Shown in pieces: positions 38,601 through 50,600 of a stretch of DNA of 64,000 bases. Numbering within the stretch: position 1 is the first letter of the stretch; each line of letters starts with the position of its first letter. The notes below the pieces were generated by a model. The model ran no database searches. It was not told the origin of the DNA and saw nothing but the letters and a program-made list of their open reading frames with translations. The stretch comes from Pycnopodia helianthoides. Taxonomy: Eukaryota; Echinodermata; Asteroidea; Forcipulatida; Asteriidae. Location of the stretch: positions 13,654,657 through 13,718,656 of the forward strand of contig CM063248.1 in assembly GCA_032158295.1 (NCBI GenBank), given 5' to 3'. A program made the position numbers and the translations under genes.

Positions 38601-41600
38601 TTTGTTTATGTGTTTTACGGCTGGAGATATTTTTCGCATTGAACTATGACCTGGAAGAAACTTCAAGACAATGCATGCTGCGTCACACACATGTGAGGAG
38701 ATTCGTCGACGTTTGAGTTGACGTCTCACATTATTTTTCCAAAATGATGCGGTTTTTAAACTGTCAGGGTAATCTTGAAGATACTAAAATGTGTTTGAAG
38801 AACAATTTTCAATGTTCAACAGGGGGCAACACTTAACCCAATGATTCACAAACACAGGTAAAGAGTAAATGACTCCCAAAAATAAAAATTTCTTTTAAAA
38901 AAACATGACTGCTCCGTTCATATTTTCGTGGATTATTTCGGAAGATCTTTTTTTTTTTTTTTTTTTTTTTTGCTTTTTTTAGACAACATATGTCCGATTT
39001 CATCTCCTATTAACTCGTCCCCGGTCCCATCTATGGTCCCAGTAACGCCCGAGGAGTTCACAGAGTGCAGCGCTGACGCCCGAGTCAACTTGCCCAATTT
39101 CCGGACATGCACAAATTCGGACATTGCCCAAAATCCGGAACTGCATTTTTAGCGTTAGATTTTTTTCCGGATTTTTTTCATCGCCTTTTCTCATGCCTGG
39201 CAACATCACGCATGGGTTAATATGAATACTTTCCATGACAATAGCTCACTAGGCCTGCATTTGTACATACAGGTGCATGTAAAAACTAACAGTTAAAGGA
39301 ATGAGTGACACTTGAAACCATGGAGGAAGACCAAAACGAATGATCAAGGAAGCGAAAGCTCCATTGCGCTGAAAATTAACCGCGTACATGGCCGTGTTTT
39401 GTTGCACAGATCAAAGGTCAGAATTACAGCACGCCATGTTTTTCTCTACAATCAACAAAATGCCCCACAGCGCTGCCATCCCATAGAATTCACCTCGATC
39501 CCGCAGATTTGCTTGCTACTAGCGTGCTATACATGTACTTTATTGTTCGGGGATGAAGAAATGGCGTGTAGCCATGTGAGCGAACGTGCAAGGGAAATCC
39601 CCTTTGTGAGAAATCACCCCGTGTTTGGGAGAAGTCACGTGCACGTGCACGTGTGAAAGATCAAAAATCGAGGCACCAGCTTCAGAGATTGCACACAACG
39701 TTCAATCGTGGAAGTAGAAACCATTAATTAATTGTGTCGGAACCTTCCTCCATGGTCGGACTTGTGATAAAAAGTACATAAAAAAGTACGGCGTTCTGTT
39801 TTCATGGAATATGGATATTAAATTCATTGATTTTACCAAGTCTTGTTTGTTTATAATTGCTCATTTCCTCCCTGCAGTAAAACCGTTTTTCTGTGTTCGA
39901 AAAAACTTCACGAATATCAAAATAATTAATAAACCAAACGGCTCTTTACAGAGCTACCAAAAGTTCAAAAGAGTTGTTAACTGAACGGTAAGCTTTTGTT
40001 GCACAACAATATTTCCAATCACACTACAACAGTATTTGTTGCACAACAATATTTCCAATCACGCTACAACAGTATGAAAAACAATACATTTTGTCATCAC
40101 AAGACCGTTAAAATACGTCTTATCATCCGAGTTTTGTTACGACTGGCTCGTATCTTCCACTACTTTTTAAGACATAGAAACCCGCATAAGACAGTTCGGG
40201 ACTGGTGAAAAACCTTGTATAAACCGGTGTCTCGTATCTTTTGAGCTCGTATTAACGAGACCTGCTTCACTGCTTCAGACATTACTGTAAAAGGTGAAGT
40301 CTGTAGATGACAGTGCCTTCATCATCATCAATCATCATCATCATCATCATGTGTTCACCTTTTGTTGGATGAAACCCTTCTCATGCAATTTCCATTCTCT
40401 TCTCCTTGCTATTCTAGCCCAAGTTGTTGTGTTTGTGTTTGTTTGGATTTTGTCTCTCCATCTTCTCTTCTGTCTTCCTCTTTTAATTTTTCCATTTTCA
40501 AGTTGCCGTTCGGTTAGCCTCTTGGACCATCTTCTTGTCATTTCTTCTTGAGTAAGTGTCCTGCCCATCTCCATTTCCTTTCCTTTATCTTTTCCATGAT
40601 GTCTTCAATCTTAGTAGTAGTGTAAATTTCCCCCTAAATTTACAGTATCTACTACGAGTTCAATAATCTCACTACTATTTTGTTTTTCAGGGATGACGAC
40701 ATGGATGGTGAATGGGAACCACCAAAACTGAGTAAGTTCCATATGTGTATGTCAACTATACATGTAACTACATTCCAAGTTCAAAAGTGCAGAAGTCCAA
40801 GTTTTTGACTTTAAACTTTAAGGGTTTTGCATGTTTGCAGGGTCTTAAAGCATATACTTTATCATTAGCAGTATCAGCAGACATTTGTCTTCCATCTACA
40901 GTGCCTTAAAACCAATTTATTTTTGTTGATTGATTGCAGTATTTCTTTACAATGGTAATATTTATTTATGATACGTACATTGGCTTAAAGATTCTTTAAA
41001 TTTTGATATGCTATTTCAAACAACGTTTTTTCTACAATTCAGAAAATCCTCTTTGCGAAGATATTGGATGTGGCAAATGGGAAAACCCGACCATTCCTAA
41101 CCCAGACTACAAGGGCAAATGGAAGGCACCTTTGATTGATAATCCTGCTTATAGAGGAGAATGGAAACCTAAGCGGATCTCAAACCCTGAATACTTTGAG
41201 GACATGGAACCATTCCGTATGACACCAATTGTAAGTAATAAAGCCAAGGTGGTAATATACAGATAGCCAGAGAGACCTCATTATCCCGACCTCCAGAGGA
41301 TTCCACCAGTTACCACTGGGCATTTATCTTTTTTTATAATAAGCTCATTATTTACAGGTCCATGCACAAGCCATGCATGAAGCCAGCCAGATGCAGCAGC
41401 TCCCTTTCGAAATGACTACCATAATCTTCAGTGTATAAGCCGCCCAGTGTATAAGCCGTAGACATTTTTCTTAGGGCCAAAATCAACATATAAGCCGGAG
41501 CTTACATGCTGAAGATAGTAGTACTTAACTCTCAGTTAATCCATCTCCCTATCCAGTACCTGAAAAATGGGATCCATTACCTCTCTGTTAATCCCCCACA

Positions 41601-44600
41601 AATTGCTTAAACCACAGCTTAATCCCATATGATACAATGTTTTGGGAAAAGAGGCATGTTTCTATTGGTAAAAATTGAAAACTTGACGAAGACAAAATTA
41701 ATTCAATTTGTTTAGAGTTTCAGTGCTTCTTTATTAGGTCTAGAAATTTTCACTTTTCTTGTCTTTATAAACGTTTTATTTGCCGAATTCCAAAAAACCT
41801 TTTAAAAATTTCAAAAAACCGGACTGAGACATCCTCTCAAAAGCGAGGTTAAACAATAATCGTTTACTATAAAGAAAGGTTTGTCAATTTCAAAAACACA
41901 TGTGATTTATTTACAACTAAACAATCTTTAAGTTTTGATTTGGGAAACTCATAAAGCAGAACATCGCAGTACCCAAATATCTGTGTGTGATTCTACATTG
42001 CAAAACCTTCTTGAAACAGCTACAATTCTTAGATGTTTGATTTTAATTAAATAATATCAGATTTAAACAAAATGTTACTTTATTGGAAACAACTACAAAT
42101 TCATAGAAATCCAAAGAACACTGCAAATGTTTATTACGGTGATCAAAAATCAAACATCTAATACCTCCACTAGTTGTTTTCCGAAAACATGTACGATATA
42201 AAGTGGTTCAACGAAACCACACACTTTGATTTAGTTTTACAAAATTCAGTATCCCAGCTGCAAACATTGATGGACAAAATATATCTTACCTCTTTTTAAA
42301 TAGGAAACAACTATATCATTTATAGAGTTTATCAGATAATGACAAAACTAGTTTCGATCTCTGTTTCATTTTGTAGCCATTTTGTTTTGTACCTGTGTGA
42401 AGGTACTTGCCTTTTGGGGTCAGAGTGTGCAAGCCCATCTAAGGTTTGCTTGCCTATAATAATGAGGCCTTTTGGCTGTGGGTAACCTCTTGCATACCCA
42501 TTATTCATAAAGACAGCCAAGTGTATTCTTCAAAGCCAGAGTGTGGAAACCTGGTGGCTCCTGGCAGGACCCTCTGGTGACTGCTGCGACCCAAGTTTTA
42601 CACCGAAACTTCGCTAAACAATAACAGCAAGTTAAAATCTCAGACATTTTTTCAATCATGTAAAATGTCAATTGATTTTATAAATTGACTTTCAAACTAA
42701 ACTAACTCAATTAAAACAGTTTTATTAGCCCAATTTTGTGCTTGTTTGTGCGGTACATGCACACACTATGCACACAGTTATCCATGTATTGCTGCAGCCT
42801 TGTCTGTGTACACGTGCGGCCATTATGTCATGCACAAGTGTGCGCATGGTATGTGCATGCACACAGCACCACCATTTTTCCTTGCCACTTAATAACCACT
42901 GCCTATTCAAGATCTGTTAATTTAAAATAAAAAAACGTCCAAGAGTTTATGCTCTCTGATTGGTCTAATACTGGTCACATGGGGTTGTATTAACATGTGA
43001 AATAAAGACTGACTGCCAGTTAAGGCTAGTAAAACATAAATAAAGGTTATTAGCTGTTCCTACTTTGTCGGAACAGGTATTGTTTTCGTCAAGATTTTTA
43101 TTATTTTTAGTATTATTATTATTAGCTGTTCCGACATACAGTCGGAACAGGTATTGTTTTCGTCAAGATTTTTATTATTTTTCTTATTATTCTTTCTCTC
43201 TGTCTAAATCCCCATAGCATTTGTACACGATTTTGTTTAGACCTTAAATTCAACTTAGTAAATTATAAAATAGTCAAATCCTATATCAAATTGAAGCTTA
43301 GGACATAAGCTTTACTCTTAATGTAAAAAATGTTAAAATTCTTAATTAATTAATCACGTGATCCTCATTTGCATATTTAATTGGTAAATCTTTGCAGCAC
43401 CATATCTCAAGAAGTACACGGGCGATTTTGAAACTTTTTGTAGTTATAGACTCCTTGGGCATTGGATAATATGCTTAGGTTACCGTGACCTCAAGTTGAC
43501 CTTTACTTCAGGGTCAACCGGAAGTGGAACCATATCTCAAGAATTATACAACCGATTTTCAAACTTTCTTCAGTCAGACTCCTTAGGCATTAAATATTAA
43601 CTTTGAAAAACCGTGACCCCAAGTTGATCTCTACTTCCGGGTCAACCGGAAGTGGGACCATATCTCAAGAAATATACAACCGATTTTCAAACTTTTTTTC
43701 ATTCATAGACTCCTTGGGCATTGGAGATTAGCCTTAGGTAATCGTGACCCCATGTTGACCTCAACTTCTGGGTCAACCGGAAGTGGGACCATATCTCAAG
43801 TACTATACAACCGATTTTCAAACGTTTTTCAGTTTTAGACTCCTTGGCATTAAAAATGAACTTTGAAAAACCGTGACCCCAAGTTTACCTCTACTTCCGG
43901 GTCAACCGGTTGTGGGACCATACCTCAAAAACTACACAACCGATTTTCAAACTTTTTTCAGTTATATACTCCTTAGGCATTAATATTGACTTTGAAAAAC
44001 CGTGACCCCATGTTGACCTCTACTTCCGGGTCTACAGGAAGTGGGACCATATCTCAAGTACGATACAACCGATTTTCAAACTTTTTTTCAGTTTTAGACT
44101 CCTTAGGCATTAAAAATAAACTTTGAAAAACCGTGACCCCAAGTTGACCTCTATTTCCGTGTTAACCGGAAGTGGGACCATATCTCAAGAACTACACAAC
44201 CGATTTTCAAAGTTTTTACAGTTATAGACTCCTTAGGCATTAATATTGACTTTGAAAAACCGTGACCTCTTGTTGACTTCTACTTCGGGTCATCCGGAAG
44301 TGGGACCATATCTCAAGAACTATACAACATTTTTCTAACTTTCTTTCAGTTATAGACTCCTTGGTCATTTTAGCACATTATCCAAGCAAAACAACACGGA
44401 ACAGTATTGTGTTTGTTCACAAACACCTAATGTCTAGTTGTTATTGTTATTGTTATTGTTATTGTTATTGTTACAACTGGTGTCTTGGTTAATTTTCCTG
44501 TCAAAATGAGTTTGCTGAGCACTATTTCCATTGGAAAATAGCTATGTGACATTTGGCACATGCTAAGGTGATGTTGTTCTTTACAGTCTAAAACCCTGAA

Positions 44601-47600
44601 GTGACATTTCCTAGATTACTAATGGCATTAATCAATTACAAAAAACCCTCAAATTGTATGTTTTATGCATTCTATGTTCCCTTATGATTCACATGTAGTC
44701 ACACTAATTTGTTATCTCAAAATAGAGAGAGTAGTCTTGATAATCATATTTTGTTTTGTTTTTCAGGGCATGATTTGTTTGGAACTGTGGTCAATGACTG
44801 AAGGTATTGTGTTTGATAACTTCATCATAACATCTAGTCGTCAAGTTGCTGATGATTGGGCGTCAGACACATGGCTATTGAAACAAAAGCTGGAAGGAGT
44901 GTCTGGATCAGCAGTAAGTTACTTTGCCCTCATTATTAAAATACTTCTTCCAGTTATCAAACTTTTTACTTAGTTTGAGATTCGTTTGAATTTTTTCAGC
45001 TTCACAAGTTAATAAACTGATCTTAATATTGTTAATTTGCATGTTAACGTTTTTTTAATGAAAGTACTAACTGAACACTGAATGATTGATTTGTAGGAAA
45101 GTGTTGTATCTGGATTAATGGGTGCTGCAGAGGATCGGCCTTGGCTATGGGCAATCTATGCTCTAGTTATCATCATACCATTGTTTATTTGCTTCAGAGT
45201 TTGTTTTCACAAGGTAAGCCTCTGTAAACTACGAACCTACTATGAAAATACTACATGTGCGGTAGTTACAATTGTTTGTAATTGTTAAGGACTGCATGGT
45301 TGTACACCTTATCATCGATTGTTTTTATCTTTATTTATAAATACAAATTTGTTAAATTGTGTTCAGTCATCGGCATAGGTGTTGGTGCAACAGCAAAAAA
45401 ACCTATTGTTTTTGTTTGAGTTTAAAAAATAGAGGTGTTCGCGCTGATGCACGAACACTTCTTTTTTGTTTGATTCTTCCTCTCAACTTTTCTCTACAGC
45501 TTAACTCTAAAATGAAACTCGAAACTCAATGTACACTTGAACTCCACCATGAAGACAGCACTGGAAAAAAGAATGTCCAGATGACGTCATCAGGTGTTGA
45601 ATTTCATTAGTTCTAAATCTGATATTTGGAAAGGAAAATCATAGCTCCTGAATCACATAGGCCTATTATATTATTTTTCAATCGCAAAATAAAATCAACC
45701 ACACTTGACCAAATTATACACAGTATTAGTAGTAGACAAGATCAATCAAATTCTAAAATTATGGCAAATATTTCTGATAATGCTGATTCCTGGGAGGAAC
45801 ACAGCATTGTGGAAGAACAGCTAAATTCCTCCAGTTTGGATGATACTGGTTCTGATGATATATCAGCCCACCTGAAGACGAGCCCAATGTCAAAAGCAAC
45901 GATGAACAACAGATGCAGATCAAAGTCCGTGGCACCAAACCCTACCGCTTTGAGCCAGTTATTTCTCATGCTATTGTAATGTTCTGAAACAAAGGTAACC
46001 AAGACTATGTACAATCCTGTAAATTGGAAACGATGTGACCGCTTGTGTGTCGCACGGATTGTGCATTGCGTACATCGTGATCGCAATGTGGTTTGCGTTT
46101 TGCGGCACCTTCGAGCAATTTTTGTTACGGTTATCCGAACCATAAAAACGTAATTGTGCAACCGGATGATCAGTTGGTTAACCGTGTAACTGGCACAGGC
46201 TTAGATCTTGTAATCATAAATAAGATCGGAACAGCTTCCGCTTTATATTCATCCAAGGGACAAACACCTTATGTCTAGTTATTATTATTATTACTAAGTG
46301 TGAGGAAGAGTATATAAAACAAATAAAAGGTGCATTTTATTCATAAAATTTAGCAGAAAATAATCACTCGTGGAAATCTTTGTGAAATTTATGAAATCAG
46401 TCCAGATGTTCCTCGTGAATATATTCGGTAAATTTATACAAATGTTTGTAAAATAGTACATGTACACGTAATCAGATGACACTCTAAAACTGCAAGACAC
46501 TGGCCAATTGAGTAGATTTTATTGTGTCTGTGTGGACTTATACACAGCCCACCACAGGCTGATCAGACAGAATTGAGAAACTTTCTGGCCTAGGAATTAC
46601 AACTACTTTTGATACATATGTAAAAGAGGCCAATTGAACGTCTGACAAATGGTTGGGGGAAAAAGACATTAATGGCATAAACATTAGTCTGAGTAGCCTT
46701 GAGATACTTAGGGGTATGTGAATTCAAAGATACATTTAAATTTTAACTTCTCCTAAAAGACACTCTAGTGCCATTGTGTACCGTAATCTTCAGCGTTTGA
46801 GCCGCCCGGTGTATAAGCCGCAGTGCACAGAAATTGTCGAAACAAGATTAGGTGTCAGTGTATAAGCCGCCTGGCATATAAGCCGCAGCGGTTCTGGCAT
46901 AAATACGGTCACCACTGCGGCTTATACGCCAGGTGGTCCTTTGTGGTGATGTACAGTGACTGGTGGGTGGCACATCACAAAGTACACCGCCACAAAGTGC
47001 GAGTTTCGTTGCATTGACCAAATGAGTTAAAACTAGAGTCATGATAAGGGTGAAATGTGTCTTATTTGTTAACTTGACAAGGATGTTCAGCTATTGGTTA
47101 ACACATATGCAGCAATGTTCACTGGCAGCAAGCGGAACAAGTCGTTGAATTTAGCAAACAAATTGGGGTAATTGTTGAAAATCTTATCAAGTGTAGAATC
47201 TTGATGTGTAGGGAATGTTCCAAGAGTAAGAATGTGTGCTGCATACTTGAGTGGTCAAACAGTGCAGTCACCAGTGGTTGTTTATGTCCAAACAATTTGG
47301 TAACAAAAGGGTTAAAGTTGAATTTTTTTAATAAAAAGAATCTGTAAGTTTGTGATAAAAATCAGTGTGTCTTCATCACAGCATTTTTGTTACTTTGCGT
47401 AAACACTGCAAAAAAATAAATTAAAAAACTGTAAATGAGTTTGTTTCGGTTGTATTGTCAATCATAAACTTTGAATTAATGTAATAATTAATTTGAACCT
47501 GATGACATCACGATGATGAAAACATGTTTTTCGTACGAACTTTGTTATAAGCGACAAGACGGCACAAAGAGTTTGACTTTATGACATGTGTTCGCGAGAT

Positions 47601-50600
47601 ATGGACTTTAATTTTGAAAGTTCTGTTTGTACTGGAAGTAAAGGTCAAAGACATTTTTTAAAATAACATGTTTAATGTGCCGTAGTTACAAGATGGCACA
47701 AAAATTATAACTCTTGACATATGGTTCAGTGGATAAAAAGTTTAAAATAAACTTTTAAATAATAAATTTAACTACTTCGCCAAGGCTAAATGTATTAATA
47801 AACTATACCGCACGGACCTTCAAATGAATTGTGGTTGGAGAATTTAATGAAATTGTGTGGGATAAACCGCTGCTAATATCCCCAAACGCTTCCGTATTAA
47901 ATAGTTTGAGGACTCTTCACAAGCAAGAGGGCGCTATACAAGTTCACCGTTGCAATGCTTCCATCGTCACATAGGACCATAGAACGAAGCAGTGAACCAA
48001 AATAATGAACGCCATGCGTTTGAAATTATTGCTCTCTGTGTAGGTACGGCCCGTATGTAGTTTACAGTGTGCTTTACAGGCATTTTACACAGTCATGGCG
48101 ATCGTGCTTGTTTGACGATACATGGCGATCGTGCTTGTTTGACGATACATGGCGATCGTGCTTGTTTGACGATACGTGTTTTTAAAAGCGTTAATATCGT
48201 CAACAAAGGAATGAAAACCCTGGATGGAACTGCTGCTTGATCTAAGTTAGAGCACAGGCTTTCATTCTTTGTGTCTTTTAAGACTATAGTTCTTGAGATC
48301 GAACAAATTTCATGTGTAAATGCTATGAGAATTTTCGGAAAGTAGTATAATAATAATAGTGATTTATTTATTTATTTAAAAAACAAATGTGGTTTCGGCG
48401 GATGGCCGAAACCCCCCAAAAGAATGAAGAAGTCTTACACAATACAGTAAAATAATCTCTCTTTTCATCTAGGGTATCTTAAATTAAGTAATTTGTACAA
48501 AATAAAGGCTACACGTTGTGTATTTTTTTCGTAAACAAGCTAACATTTCTGAGGAACTGTGCTTTGCAGACCATGCTGTCTTTGGTTTTAGCGCACGTAC
48601 CAGCGATGATGGTTATTGCAATTTCAGGGATACACTGTACAACCTTTTTTTCCAAGGCATGCGCAGACACGTCAGTCTTTGCTTAAAGCGTTTGTAACTG
48701 GTTTTGTACGCTACCGCCTTAATGCACTTGTATATTTCACCAAAAGAGGGTGTTTACTCTCATGCTATCGCCTTGTTCTGAAATGCCCTCTAGCGATCAA
48801 TGCTTTTTGCCTTTATTGCAGCACGCAAAGTAACAAGATTACAAAGATTACAAGCCTGTAAATTTGAAATGTAGTGACTGCTTGTTTGTAGTTGTGTAAA
48901 TCGTGATCGCAACATGGTCTGCATGGTTATCCGAACCGTAAAAATGTAAATGTGGAACTGGACATTTAATTTGCAAGTTAAAATTTTACTGAAGGCCACC
49001 GACAGCAGTTTGATAAAAAAGGGCCATATTGCCGTGAAGTGTCAGTGAGTGCCATTGCACAGGGCACCGAGGGCAATTGCCATCGATATCGTCGGTAATT
49101 TCTAGGCCTGATGGAGTTCCATTCAAAATGTAAATATTAGAAGTAAGTAGAAAAAAAGTGAATTAAAGAGTTAATCAAAATCTTAGATAACAGATGGCTT
49201 TCCCTTCTATTCTTAGGCCCGTCCGTCATTCTAAGCAAACTATTTTTAACGTTTGTTAGACACTCTTCTTCATCTTCGTCGCCATCGGCCAGATGTTCGG
49301 TGTGTTCTGGCACACAAATCTGGAGCCAAGTGTCGTGTGGAATAGCCAAATGTTTGTTATTTTGGTGTTTGGTATAGTGGCATTCTGCTGTGTATGTTAC
49401 TTTTGTCAAATCCTGTGAAAGAAAATAACCTAAAGTGTTGTCATGATGTAATGTTTGAATTTTTATGTTTAATTTTAGTCTTCTCCTGATAGTGTAGACT
49501 CTAAGAAGTCAGATGACGTTATGGCCGAAACTGGTGATGATGATGAGAAACAAGAGGAAGACATACAGCAAGAGGGAGATGGAGAGAATGACGGAAGCGT
49601 CAGACAGCGTAAAAGGGCAACTAAAGCTGACTTGGAGCAGTCTTCTCAGCAAGTAAGTTAGCGATGGTATGTTTTCCAAACACCCATCTCTGGAGAATAG
49701 GAAAAGTAACTCCCCAAAATGATAGCAGCCTGCTAATGACCTCATTTGGTTGAGGGATAGGACGATGCATAAACACACTTTTTAGGTGTTCAGGCGATAG
49801 CTCAAACATTTATTAGCTGTTTCGTAGCGCAGCGCAGCGAAACAGCTCTTGTTTTCGTTAAAGTTTTTGTATTATTATTGGTTTTTTTTTAATTTGTCTG
49901 TTTCAGACAACCGAAAGTCATTGAAATAACGCACGATTCATTCTAAGCGGCCTTTTGCATAGTTCCTAAAGAGCAATTGCAATGAAACTTTTAGTGATGA
50001 AATGCATTGGTGCAATAAGGCCCCGCAAACAATGATGTCATGATGACGTCATCTTAAAGGTTTCTATTTTAAATATTTGAAAATCCGTATCAAATCAGCC
50101 AAAAGAGACCGTAGGTTTCTGTTTGCGGGATTGTATAGGGATAAATTAGGTGTTCATTTTATTCAGTGTGCGTGACCTCATTTGACCTCTACTTCCGGTC
50201 GTAACCGGAAGGTCTTGTAATTTAAAAGTGCTAAATGTTATGAACATGCTTTCAACAATGTTAGTGTCTGGCAAGGGTGTGCATTAAAAAAAAACATACC
50301 AATGACGTCATGATACACACGAGCGCCCTCTAGCGGCAGGTTGAAAACTGTTAAAAATGGACTTTTTGAAGATGTGTGTGGCGAAGTTTTGTGTATTCAC
50401 TTCAAAATTTACCCATATGTTGACCGTCAGGCAGCCATCATATGTGTGAAATTTCAGATCAATGACGTCATCGGGGTCACGTGACGCGGCATTAAAGATG
50501 CCTTTTTCGAAGTCGTATATCTCCCGATGTATTAGTGCGATCATGTTGAAACTTGGCAAATTGTTAGATATTGGCAAGTTCTTGTAAATTCTGCAATGAC

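Larger units (their letters stand above)
37765..40272. mobile_element. possible pogo/Tigger-like element remnant
   Basis: The left end TA|CAGTCGACTCTCGTTAATA, with a nearby TCGAATTATCCGAACCTCGT, is typical of pogo-type TIRs. The right end candidate (40248-40272), read inward, is CAGTGAAGCAGGTCTCGTTA, only partly matching, and lacks a flanking TA. No transposase found. It could be two unrelated partial elements. Confidence 0.4.
37672..40690 (+). other. intron after exon i
   Basis: It contains the possible pogo-like element (37765-40272), a long oligo-T, and a 40-bp duplication. GC content rises at 37900-38120 and 39000-39660. No open frame there shows recognised motifs. A (CAT)n tract is at 40320-40350, with TC-rich sequence beyond. 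Confidence 0.65.
41231..44766 (+). other. intron after exon k
   Basis: It holds a partial TIR motif near 41416-41480, otherwise unremarkable sequence to 43020, then the hairpin-ended element 43050-44437 with its 130-bp array, followed by a (GTTATT)n tail. Confidence 0.75.
45214..49478 (+). other. intron after exon m
   Basis: It contains a hairpin-ended family copy (45431-46277), a TATAAGCCGC palindromic repeat (46780-46960), family interior modules (47500-47700), a 27-bp tandem repeat, a hairpin at 48391-48413 and an interspersed repeat (48530-49115). Confidence 0.7.

Noticed and set aside
37765..40272. Complete pogo transposon
   Set aside because: Only the left terminus is convincing. The right end matches partially, lacks TA, and no transposase was found, so it is reported only at low confidence.
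43388..44372. CRISPR-like regular repeats
   Set aside because: Eukaryotic intron. Contiguous 130-bp units without unique spacers; a plain tandem array.
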